From the NCBI GenBank assembly GCA_030149595.1, contig JASFBI010000063.1, forward strand, positions 1 to 8,094: a DNA stretch of 8,094 nt. The letters are read 5' to 3'. Every line of letters starts with the position of its first letter. The first letter of the stretch is position 1. This stretch comes from Desulfobacterales bacterium (GTDB lineage Bacteria; Desulfobacterota; Desulfobacteria; Desulfobacterales; DAOWNP01). Positions 1-5,745 of this stretch are shown in pieces. A model generated the notes under the pieces. It was not told where the DNA came from, searched no databases, and worked only from the letters and a program-made list of their open reading frames with translations. The translations under genes and the position numbers were made by a program.

Positions 1-342
1 ATGACCACTAAAAGGATCCATACGAAACATGTGCAAACTGGTAGGAACGGGAAGTGATCTTCCAAAATCAGAAAATTTCAGGGTATCTAAAGCTCCTGCT
101 GCAATATCTATGTTAGTACGAAGCAGAGAAGTCAGACTTGTTCTAACCTCTCTTGCAAAACGCTCTATTACCACTTCAAAAGTAGGCATCCTGCCGCGTA
201 TAACACGGTCCTGACTATAAAAATCATATTTTACGGCACTATCTTCATCATAGGAAGGCACATCTGTTTCACTGGCAACAGCACCTTTATTCATGCCATC
301 TAAAAGACTGTCAACTTCATCCTGACTTAATATATCACTCAT
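1..342 (-). CDS. fliM: Flagellar motor switch protein FliM (N-terminal 114 residues, runs off the left edge)
   Basis: FliM is a C-ring switch protein at the cytoplasmic face of the motor. It binds phosphorylated CheY through an N-terminal peptide and so sets rotation direction. The start is ATG at 340-342 and the frame stays open to base 1. Residues 4-17 (ILSQDEVDSLLDGM) match the conserved CheY-P-binding peptide of FliM. An acidic linker follows, then the start of the middle domain with YDFYSQDRVIRGRMPTFE and the helix ERFAREVRTSLTSLLR, both typical of the family. The visible end reads LPVPTSLHMFRMDPFSGH. The start lies 5 bp after the fliL stop, so the two are almost certainly cotranscribed. 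No good Shine-Dalgarno sequence precedes the ATG, which suggests translational coupling to fliL. The C-terminal SpoA-like domain lies outside the window. Identification is firm. Confidence 0.97.
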   Translation of the reverse strand, partial: MSDILSQDEVDSLLDGMNKGAVASETDVPSYDEDSAVKYDFYSQDRVIRGRMPTFEVVIERFAREVRTSLTSLLRTNIDIAAGALDTLKFSDFGRSLPVPTSLHMFRMDPFSGH

Positions 343-347
343 AATTT

Positions 348-863
348 TTATTGCACAATAAATTCAGTAAAATAAAGATTTTTGATTTTGCCTGTTTTAA
401 GGCGCTGATTTATACGTTTTATCATCCCATTTCTTAAGGAGATCTTACCTGCACTTGTCTGTACCTCATCCATAGATTTACTACTTAAATAGATAATAAG
501 AAGATCTCTAATTTCATATGCCCGCTGTTTTAACTCCACTTTTAATACTGTTTCTGACAACTCTAATTTAATAAATACTTTTAAAAATCTATTACCTCCT
601 GAATCTTTCAGATTGACAACATAAGACCCCAGAGAGAATATATTACTATATCCTGCATCTACACTGGCATCAGATTTTCCAGGAGGTTCTGCATCAACTT
701 TTAAAGAAGGCTCTGAGGTACTTCCCCCCATAAACAACCAAAAAATTACTGCAGATAGAACCATACAAACACAAACACCTATTATAATATTTCTCATAGA
801 AAACAGAGTTCTCTTCTCTTTTTGACCGCTCTCTTTTTTATCGTTCTGTTTATTTTTTCCCAC
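348..863 (-). CDS. fliL: Flagellar basal body-associated protein FliL
   Basis: FliL is a single-pass inner-membrane protein that surrounds or stabilises MotA/MotB stators. The 171 residues show a Lys-rich cytoplasmic N-terminus (1-22), one transmembrane helix (about 24-46, IIIGVCVCMVLSAVIFWLF), a short variable linker, and a periplasmic domain. That domain carries the family pattern: FSLGSYVVNLKDSGGNRFLKV, a helix around EIRDLLIIYLSSKS, and the ending NLYFTEFIVQ. The start is GTG at 861-863, chosen because GGAG lies 5 bases upstream on the minus strand and the nearby ATG (866-868) is out of frame. It begins 38 bp after motB and ends 5 bp before fliM, consistent with one transcription unit. 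A G6 run sits at 724-729, just after the membrane helix. Length is normal for FliL. Confidence 0.95.
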   Translation of the reverse strand: MGKNKQNDKKESGQKEKRTLFSMRNIIIGVCVCMVLSAVIFWLFMGGSTSEPSLKVDAEPPGKSDASVDAGYSNIFSLGSYVVNLKDSGGNRFLKVFIKLELSETVLKVELKQRAYEIRDLLIIYLSSKSMDEVQTSAGKISLRNGMIKRINQRLKTGKIKNLYFTEFIVQ

Positions 864-901
864 AACATCTCCATTTTCTTATAAAAACAAAATTTATTTT
901 T

Positions 902-1654
902 TTATAATCTTTTTTTCTTTAATTTTAAAACAAACTCAACTCTTCGGTTCCCCCCCCTGCCTGCCTCTGTATCATTAACATATAAGGGATTTGTATCTCC
1001 ATAACCACCCACTGCGATCTGTTTTTCATTTACCCCCAAAGAGTCTGTCATATAATAATAAACACTCAATGCACGATAAAATGATAAATCCCAGTTTGAC
1101 CTTCTGAATCCTTTTGTAACAGATCTGTCATCTGTATGCCCCATAATAACAATATCGTTTAATGCATTTTTTATTATTTCACCAACAGAGTTAAGAACAA
1201 AAAGTTTTTCTATCTTTAAATCAGCACGGCCAGAATCAAAAAGATTATCAGAATCAACTGTAATAATAACACCTCTGTTGTCCTGATTAATTTTAATAAG
1301 TTTACTTAGCTCCCAGCCAGCTTCTTTTTGTTTTTCACCCATTGTACCCTCCAAAAGATCAAGTGCTTTTTTTAAAATAGAAGGCCCTGAGTAAAAAACT
1401 GACTTGCCAAAAAGTCCGCTCCCTTCAAAAGCAACACCTCCCTGATACTTCATAAAACCCAGAGATTCATTATACTTAACAAACATATTTTTTATATTCT
1501 GACTATCCATTGATTTCATTGTAAGAAGCAAAACAAAAAAGGTAAGCAAAAGCATTATTAAATCACCAAATGTAACCATCCACGCATTGGGATCTATTTG
1601 ATCATTACTATCTATAACAAGATCTCCTTTATTTTTATTTTTTAAAAAGTTCAA
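902..1654 (-). CDS. motB: Flagellar stator protein MotB, canonical Asp-bearing, OmpA-like peptidoglycan-binding domain
   Basis: This is the B subunit of the ion-driven stator, which anchors the complex to peptidoglycan. Residues 22-46 carry the family signature PNAWMVTFGDLIMLLLTFFVLL. Asp31 sits at the position of the essential ion-binding Asp (Asp32 of E. coli MotB). A linker/plug region follows, then an OmpA-like domain with NLFDSGRADL, VIMGHTDD, a helix SNWDLSFYRAL, GYGDTNP and a C-terminal NRRVEFVL. The 250-residue length is typical. The start is TTG at 1652-1654 with AAAGG 8 bases upstream. The next in-frame Met is residue 26, inside the membrane signature, so the TTG is preferred. The gene overlaps the upstream MotB-like gene by 20 bp, implying coupled translation. 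A G8 run (950-957) encodes Arg233-Gly235 immediately before the conserved NRRVE. Confidence 0.93.
   Translation of the reverse strand: MNFLKNKNKGDLVIDSNDQIDPNAWMVTFGDLIMLLLTFFVLLLTMKSMDSQNIKNMFVKYNESLGFMKYQGGVAFEGSGLFGKSVFYSGPSILKKALDLLEGTMGEKQKEAGWELSKLIKINQDNRGVIITVDSDNLFDSGRADLKIEKLFVLNSVGEIIKNALNDIVIMGHTDDRSVTKGFRRSNWDLSFYRALSVYYYMTDSLGVNEKQIAVGGYGDTNPLYVNDTEAGRGGNRRVEFVLKLKKKRL
950..957 (-). repeat. G8 homopolymer inside motB
   Basis: Eight consecutive G residues on the coding strand span codons 233-235 (Arg-Gly-Gly) of motB, directly before the conserved NRRVE of the peptidoglycan-binding domain. One base gained or lost would replace the last 15 residues. Confidence 0.8.
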
Positions 1655-2396
1655 AATAGAAACCTTTAACCATATATTTTCCTGCAGACTCTCTTTTTAC
1701 CTTAAAAGACCTGTTACTAAAAAAGATATCAACCCTGTTATTTAACTGCCTGGATTGAAATGTATCATTTGAAATCACAGGTCTGTTTTCGCCCCAGCCA
1801 TATGAAATTATATGCTTTGGATCCATTTTTCCTGTTAATATTAAATATTTCGTCACTTGAAGAGTACGCATAGATGATATTTCAACATTGGAACTGTATA
1901 AAGAGGACTCATCTAAAAAGCTGTTATCCGTGTGCCCGGTAATTTCAATCTCATACTTTTTCCCGCCTATTATTTTAATTAATTTATCAAGAAATTTTGT
2001 TCCACGGTTACTAAGGGAGTCCTGATTTTTATTAAACAGAGTAAAACATGGTATACTCACTACTGTACAATTATTTTTTTTGGTTATATGTACATCTCCA
2101 AAGAGTTTTACATCATTAATATAAAGCTCAGTTAAATCTATAATTTCATCTTCAATAGAAAAAGAAGTCAGGGCTTTATCCTCCCCTTTTAACAGGTAAA
2201 CAGAAGTACCACCCTTTAAAACACCAAAACTTTCAGATAAAGAACCTATTGCAACCATCGTTTTTTTATCATCAACCACTGCAATGGAGTTCAATAAAAT
2301 AAAAAAAGCGAGCAATATAATAAAAAGAGAAACTGTCATCATTTGAACCAAATCTCCAGTAACCGGAGATTCTTCTATTTTTCTTTTTCTTTTCAT
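1635..2396 (-). CDS. MotB-like OmpA-domain protein lacking the transmembrane ion-binding Asp
   Basis: This 253-residue protein has MotB architecture. It has a basic N-terminus (KRKRK), one transmembrane helix (about 17-41), a linker, and an OmpA-like domain at about 145-235 with EIEITGHTDN, a helix SSMRTLQVTKYL, YGWGENRP and NNRVDIFF. A tail of about 25 residues ending KGFYFELFKK follows. Aligning LAFFILLNSIAVVD (29-42) with LTFFVLLLTMKSMD of the downstream MotB puts Ser23 at the ion-binding Asp position. The only nearby acid, Asp15, lies at the cytoplasmic edge, eight residues earlier. The protein therefore probably cannot carry the ion itself. The order motA, this gene, motB suggests it acts with the stator, as a mixed B dimer or a wall anchor; this is inferred. 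It starts at ATG 2394-2396, 32 bp after motA, with no clear Shine-Dalgarno. A 7-bp inverted repeat (2351-2357/2365-2371) lies within codons 9-15. I recall similar Asp-less MotB relatives in Desulfobacterota but cannot verify that. Confidence 0.88.
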   Translation of the reverse strand: MKRKRKIEESPVTGDLVQMMTVSLFIILLAFFILLNSIAVVDDKKTMVAIGSLSESFGVLKGGTSVYLLKGEDKALTSFSIEDEIIDLTELYINDVKLFGDVHITKKNNCTVVSIPCFTLFNKNQDSLSNRGTKFLDKLIKIIGGKKYEIEITGHTDNSFLDESSLYSSNVEISSMRTLQVTKYLILTGKMDPKHIISYGWGENRPVISNDTFQSRQLNNRVDIFFSNRSFKVKRESAGKYMVKGFYFELFKK

Positions 2397-2428
2397 TATT
2401 TTACAGATCGTTTAATATATATAATTAA

Positions 2429-3193
2429 TTACTTTGACTCTTTTCTCCTTAATTTAGGAGGTAAAAACGACATCAGTTTTTGTTCAACAATTCTTGGATT
2501 ATCACCATTTGCAAGGCACATTATCCCTTCTGCTATTATCTCCCTCTCCATTGTCTCAAGCTTGCTCTTTGCTTTTAACTTACCGGACATGGGCATAAAT
2601 ACAAGATTTGCAAGCACTGAACCATAAAAAGTAGTAAGAAGTGCAACTGCCATGGCAGGCCCTATTGAGCTTGGATCATCCATTGACTGCAACATCTGGA
2701 CTAAACCAATTAAGGTTCCTATCATTCCCAGAGCAGGAGCAAAAGCTGCCATGGTTGAAAAAATTTCAGCACCAAGATTATGACGATTTTTCAAAAACTC
2801 AATCTCGGTTGCCATAATATCCTCTATGGCATCCGGTTCAAGACCATCCACAGCCATCTGAAGACCTTTTTGTAAAAAATCATTTCCACCATCTTTTATA
2901 TCATCTTCAAGGGCTAAAATCCCTTCCCGCCTGGCCTTATTTCCATATTCTACAAAAGCAGATGTAAGTGTATTATAGGAAAGTTTTTTATTAAAAAAAA
3001 CATTCTTTGCTACACTTACTGCACCAATTACATCTTTTATAGGATAATTTATCATTGTAGCTCCAAGAGTACCTCCAGCTACAATCATAAGAGAAGGAAT
3101 ACTGATAAAAAGCCCTATACCACCTCCCATCATGATAGCTGATATCACCAATCCAAAAGCAGAAATCATACCAACCAGAGTAGCTATATCCAT
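2429..3193 (-). CDS. motA: Flagellar stator protein MotA (PomA-like features)
   Basis: MotA is the four-helix inner-membrane subunit that forms the pentameric ring of the stator and pushes on FliG. The 254 residues show TM1-TM2 at about 3-50 with IPSLMIVAGGTLGATMINYP. A cytoplasmic loop follows with A87-RREGILALE, whose Arg88 and Glu96 match the charged residues that contact FliG. TM3 contains APALGMIGTLIGL; Pro153 corresponds to Pro173 of E. coli MotA. TM4 contains AVALLTTFYGSVLANLVFMP. Thr160, Thr187 and Thr188 occupy positions that are Thr in sodium-type PomA; E. coli MotA has Ala180 at the first. The start is ATG at 3191-3193 with GAGAG 6 bases upstream. It is the first gene after a long non-coding gap and heads the run of stator and switch genes. 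Confidence 0.96.
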   Translation of the reverse strand: MDIATLVGMISAFGLVISAIMMGGGIGLFISIPSLMIVAGGTLGATMINYPIKDVIGAVSVAKNVFFNKKLSYNTLTSAFVEYGNKARREGILALEDDIKDGGNDFLQKGLQMAVDGLEPDAIEDIMATEIEFLKNRHNLGAEIFSTMAAFAPALGMIGTLIGLVQMLQSMDDPSSIGPAMAVALLTTFYGSVLANLVFMPMSGKLKAKSKLETMEREIIAEGIMCLANGDNPRIVEQKLMSFLPPKLRRKESK

Positions 3194-3383
3194 AGTGAAC
3201 TCTCATATATAAAAAATTAAAAAAAACAGATAAATTTATGACAGAAGAAGGTCTTTTCCCGTACAAACAGCCATGGGGCAGATCTGGATTTTTCACCATG
3301 AAATACCCATAACAAATCATGAAAAAGACGTATTAACTTTATGTTCTTCCATAAAACCGGCATGGCCTGAGCATGGTTATTCT

Positions 3384-3413
3384 TTATCGGCCACAATAAA
3401 AAATGAAAGTTCA
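3384..3413 (-). promoter_or_regulatory. Possible sigma-28 (FliA) promoter upstream of motA
   Basis: On the minus strand the octamer GCCGATAA (3384-3391) exactly matches the sigma-28 -10 consensus. TGAACTTT (3406-3413) matches 6 of 8 bases of the -35 consensus TAAAGTTT, but the spacer is 14 rather than 11 bases, which weakens the call. It would give motA a leader of about 185 nt. Stator genes are often sigma-28 dependent, so placement is sensible. Confidence 0.35.
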
Positions 3414-3445
3414 ATGATTCTAATCGTTTAGATGGACTTTCATAT

Positions 3446-3564
3446 AAAAACAGTTTCATATTTTGCAGGTTATATATTTTTTACAGACTAAAAAAACATA
3501 TAATAAAATATATCTAATGCATTATTCATACCATCTTCTTTTAAGAAAAACAGTTTCATATTTT
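3446..3564. repeat. Exact 19-bp direct repeat, copies 100 bp apart
   Basis: The sequence aaaaacagtttcatatttt occurs at 3446-3464 and again at 3546-3564. All 19 bases match, and the flanking base differs on each side. Read on the minus strand, each copy holds ATGAAACTGTTTTT, so each could start a short reading frame (3217-3459, and 23 residues at 3488-3559), but neither has a good ribosome binding site. It may be a duplicated regulator site, a small duplication, or a leftover of an inserted element. Confidence 0.75.
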
Positions 3565-3620
3565 TTTCAATGATTAAGCGGAGATGTGTCGGAAAATAAA
3601 CTTGCAGAAATATTTTAATT

Positions 3621-3669
3621 TGTCAAAAATCTGTCTTTTCCTCAAAACCAGCCGGCAGATTTTTTGACA
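3621..3669. repeat. Inverted repeat / potential hairpin in the flgE-motA gap
   Basis: Arm tgtcaaaaatctg (3621-3633) pairs with cagattttttgaca (3656-3669), giving 13 pairs with one bulged base and a 22-base loop. The right arm runs into the palindrome at 3664-3675. There is no T-run after it on either strand, so it is not a standard terminator. It could be a leader structure or an operator pair. Confidence 0.5.
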
Positions 3670-3675
3670 TGTCAA
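3664..3675. promoter_or_regulatory. Perfect 12-bp palindrome ttgacatgtcaa, operator-like
   Basis: All twelve bases are self-complementary. The related hexamer tgacag or ctgtca recurs nearby at 3681-3686, 3797-3802 and 3844-3849. Such a cluster is compatible with sites for a dimeric regulator. No regulator is identified. Confidence 0.35.
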
Positions 3676-3768
3676 TAATTTGACAGCTCTGTGCAGAATT
3701 TTAATTTTAAAAACCTCTATTTTAAGACCATAAGATTGTATTACTCATAATATCTAAATAGTACCCGA

Positions 3769-3788
3769 ACGAAAATTGTCTTTTTCGT
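3769..3788. repeat. Short inverted repeat acgaaaa-N6-ttttcgt
   Basis: Perfect 7-bp arms (3769-3775 and 3782-3788) flank a 6-base loop. It lies in the middle of the flgE-motA gap. It may be a weak hairpin or a binding site; no function is evident. Confidence 0.35.
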
Positions 3789-3858
3789 CAGTCTCTCTGT
3801 CAGATCAAAATTTTAATCCTCAAAATACAAAAGTTCATCTTTTTGACAGATCCCATCT

Positions 3859-3875
3859 TAAACTGGAACAGTTTA
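3859..3875. promoter_or_regulatory. 17-bp inverted repeat taaactg-GAA-cagttta, operator-like
   Basis: Perfect 7-bp arms flank a 3-base centre about 90 bp downstream of the flgE stop. The short loop and the lack of a following T-run argue against a terminator and fit a protein-binding site better. The cagttt core also occurs in the 19-bp direct repeat. Confidence 0.35.
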
Positions 3876-3964
3876 TCTTTTATACCAAACAACCTTTACA
3901 ACTACATATGAGATGTTTATTTAGATATTACAAATATATACAATAATGTTTTTAATATTTCCTA

Positions 3965-5707
3965 TTATCTTTTCATATTTATGGTCTCTCCAAGCATCTG
4001 ATCTACTGTTGTAATAATCTTTGAATTTGCCTGAAACCCTCTCTGGGAGGTAATCATTTTTACAAATTCATTTGCTATATCAACATTTGACTGCTCCAGA
4101 GAATTTGGAGAAATATTGCCTAAACCATTAGTCCCAGGATGGTTGGTTATTGCATCACCACTATCTCTGGTCTCTCTGTATAAGCTTCCTCCCTCTTTAT
4201 ACAACCCGCCCTCATTTAAAAATTTGGCAAGGGAGACCCTGTTTAATGCAGTTACCTGCCCATTTGAATAAAGCCCTGTAATTATCCCGTCAATATCCAC
4301 TTCAACTCCCTGCAAATCACCTGCACTATATCCATTGGCAGATTGAAATACTGTTGTTGATGATCTTGCATACTGTGTTGTTGTTAATGATTTACTGGCC
4401 CATGAAGCACCATCAAACTGAGCTCCTATATCAAATTCAATAGATTGAACAGTAGAGCCGGCGACTCCTCCAATAAAATCAGAAGAAAATTCCAGATATC
4501 CTGATGTGTTAGGTGCTGCAGCTGCCCAGTCATTAGAACCTGTAATATCAAAAGCTATGGTATCTGCAGGAGGACCTGCCGAAGGTGTCGCAGTTGATGC
4601 GATAGTAACAGTTATATCTGACACTGTATTCGCTGTATTATCCAAATTAAGGACAATACTATTTGCACCTGAACTTACAACAGACAAGTTAGGATAAGCT
4701 GCACCCGCAGCCGTCCAGGTTGCTCCATTATACGTACATGTTATAGTGCCAGGTACAGTCATATCAATGGGATTAGCAACCTGCGTACTAACATCAGTTG
4801 CTGCGATTAACCCTGTATTTCCTGCACCCACACTCAGATTTGTTATTTCCTGCAAAGAAGCAGTACTACCTGTAAGAGTTTCCAGGTTTAAACCGGTGGG
4901 AGTAATACGCCCGCTGCCTTCATCAAACCGTATAACCCCCCTGGCCAAAAGCCCTGCCTGGGAATCTGTTGGCCCTGTAATAAAGCTCCTTCTATCCTCA
5001 TCAGGATTACAGCTGACTATATACTCCCAGTTTGAATCTGAAACCTTATCATAATATACTGTTACATCATGACTGCTTCCAAGGGAATCATAAACTTTCA
5101 CAGAAGTCTGATATTCATATCTGGTAGGATCTATAGGCGGAGTATTTAATGCATCCCACGCATTTGACATGGGTGCAGCTGTATTACTTACAGAATCAGA
5201 ATCAAGGTTTGATACAATTGAAATTCTATCTGTAGGTTCCGGAGCTGAAGTAAATGAAGAGAGTGAGATATCTGTAACAGCACCAACATCATCACCATTT
5301 TCATCAAGCCCCCAGCCCTGAACCACATATCCTCCTGGCGTTGTAAGAAACCCATCCTCATCAAAGCTGAAATTCCCGGCTCTTGTATAAAAAAGTCTTT
5401 CACTTGAAGATTCCCTTAAAACAAAAAAACCATCCCCCCCTATACCAAGATCTGTTGCATTTCCCGTTGACTCAAAAGACCCCTGACCAAAATTTGATGC
5501 CACATCATTTAGTGCTGTTCCTCTACCTACCTGGGAAGATCCTGACTGGGTAGCTACAGACTGGCTTAAAAGATCAGCAAATACAAACCCGCTGCTTTTA
5601 AACCCTATTGTATTAACATTGGCTATATTATCTCCTATTATCTGCATGGAGTTACCAAGTGTATTTAATCCGCTTATTCCTGAAAAAAGTGAACTTGTTA
5701 AAGACAT
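3965..5707 (-). CDS. flgE: Flagellar hook protein FlgE, enlarged
   Basis: FlgE is the exported subunit that polymerises into the flagellar hook. The N-terminus (SLFSGISGLNTLGNSMQIIGD, then NIANVNTIGFKSSGFVFADLL) and residues 86-130 (LGIGGDGFFVL, FYTRAGNFSFDEDGFL, YVVQGW) are classic for the FlgE/FlgF/FlgG family. The C-terminus (SNVDIANEFVKMITSQRGFQANSKIITTVDQML) forms the matching coiled-coil core. At 580 residues it is much longer than the roughly 400 of enterobacterial FlgE. The extra mass is a Ser/Thr/Ala/Gly-rich central region, most clearly about 290-395, probably surface-exposed. Two Cys residues (in VSCNPDEDRR and TITCTYNG) are uncommon for an exported hook subunit. The start is ATG at 5705-5707 behind a G7 run. 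The gene lies 38 bp after flgD and is followed by the non-coding gap. A second G7 tract at 5434-5440 encodes Gly90-Gly91. Confidence 0.95.
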   Translation of the reverse strand: MSLTSSLFSGISGLNTLGNSMQIIGDNIANVNTIGFKSSGFVFADLLSQSVATQSGSSQVGRGTALNDVASNFGQGSFESTGNATDLGIGGDGFFVLRESSSERLFYTRAGNFSFDEDGFLTTPGGYVVQGWGLDENGDDVGAVTDISLSSFTSAPEPTDRISIVSNLDSDSVSNTAAPMSNAWDALNTPPIDPTRYEYQTSVKVYDSLGSSHDVTVYYDKVSDSNWEYIVSCNPDEDRRSFITGPTDSQAGLLARGVIRFDEGSGRITPTGLNLETLTGSTASLQEITNLSVGAGNTGLIAATDVSTQVANPIDMTVPGTITCTYNGATWTAAGAAYPNLSVVSSGANSIVLNLDNTANTVSDITVTIASTATPSAGPPADTIAFDITGSNDWAAAAPNTSGYLEFSSDFIGGVAGSTVQSIEFDIGAQFDGASWASKSLTTTQYARSSTTVFQSANGYSAGDLQGVEVDIDGIITGLYSNGQVTALNRVSLAKFLNEGGLYKEGGSLYRETRDSGDAITNHPGTNGLGNISPNSLEQSNVDIANEFVKMITSQRGFQANSKIITTVDQMLGETINMKR

Positions 5708-5710
5708 AAT

Positions 5711-5717
5711 CCCCCCC
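5711..5717 (-). promoter_or_regulatory. Homopolymeric G7 ribosome binding site of flgE
   Basis: On the minus strand, seven consecutive G residues lie 3 bases before the flgE ATG, and they are the only purine-rich candidate ribosome binding site. Slippage in this tract would change the binding strength and spacing. Confidence 0.6.
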
Positions 5718-5745
5718 TATTTTAAATATTTCCTGATTTTATCTT

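Larger units (their letters stand above)
3194..3964. other. Non-coding gap between flgE and motA
   Basis: This stretch of 771 bp separates the hook genes from the stator genes in an otherwise tightly packed cluster. I find no convincing gene in it. The longest minus-strand frame (3217-3459, 80 residues) has no family resemblance and no clear ribosome binding site. The gap does contain an exact 19-bp direct repeat, a 12-bp palindrome, at least three inverted repeats and a sigma-28-like -10 element, listed separately. No hairpin followed by a T-run, as expected for an intrinsic terminator after flgE, is visible. A promoter/leader region for motA, an unannotated small RNA or a decayed gene are all possible. 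Confidence 0.8.

Noticed and set aside
29..214. 61-residue plus-strand frame at the left edge
   Set aside because: Fully antisense to the well-supported fliM.
1621..1626. GGAG within early motB as the ribosome binding site of a later start
   Set aside because: The TTG just downstream of it is out of frame, and the next in-frame Met lies inside the membrane signature; the TTG at 1652-1654 has its own AAAGG.
2991..3320. 109-residue minus-strand frame overlapping the motA start
   Set aside because: Out of frame with motA, overlaps its first 200 bp, and has Tyr/Trp-rich shadow composition.
3217..3459. 80-residue minus-strand frame in the flgE-motA gap
   Set aside because: No recognisable family, very rich in Phe/Leu/Trp/His, no good ribosome binding site, and it covers the sigma-28-like element. 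It could be a remnant of an inserted sequence; a BLASTN copy search of this genome would decide.
3880..3964. Intrinsic terminator after flgE
   Set aside because: Searched for a GC stem followed by a T-run on the minus strand; only AT-rich imperfect repeats are present.
4506..5054. Plus-strand frames opposite flgE
   Set aside because: Antisense shadows of the Thr/Ser/Ala-rich FlgE coding sequence.
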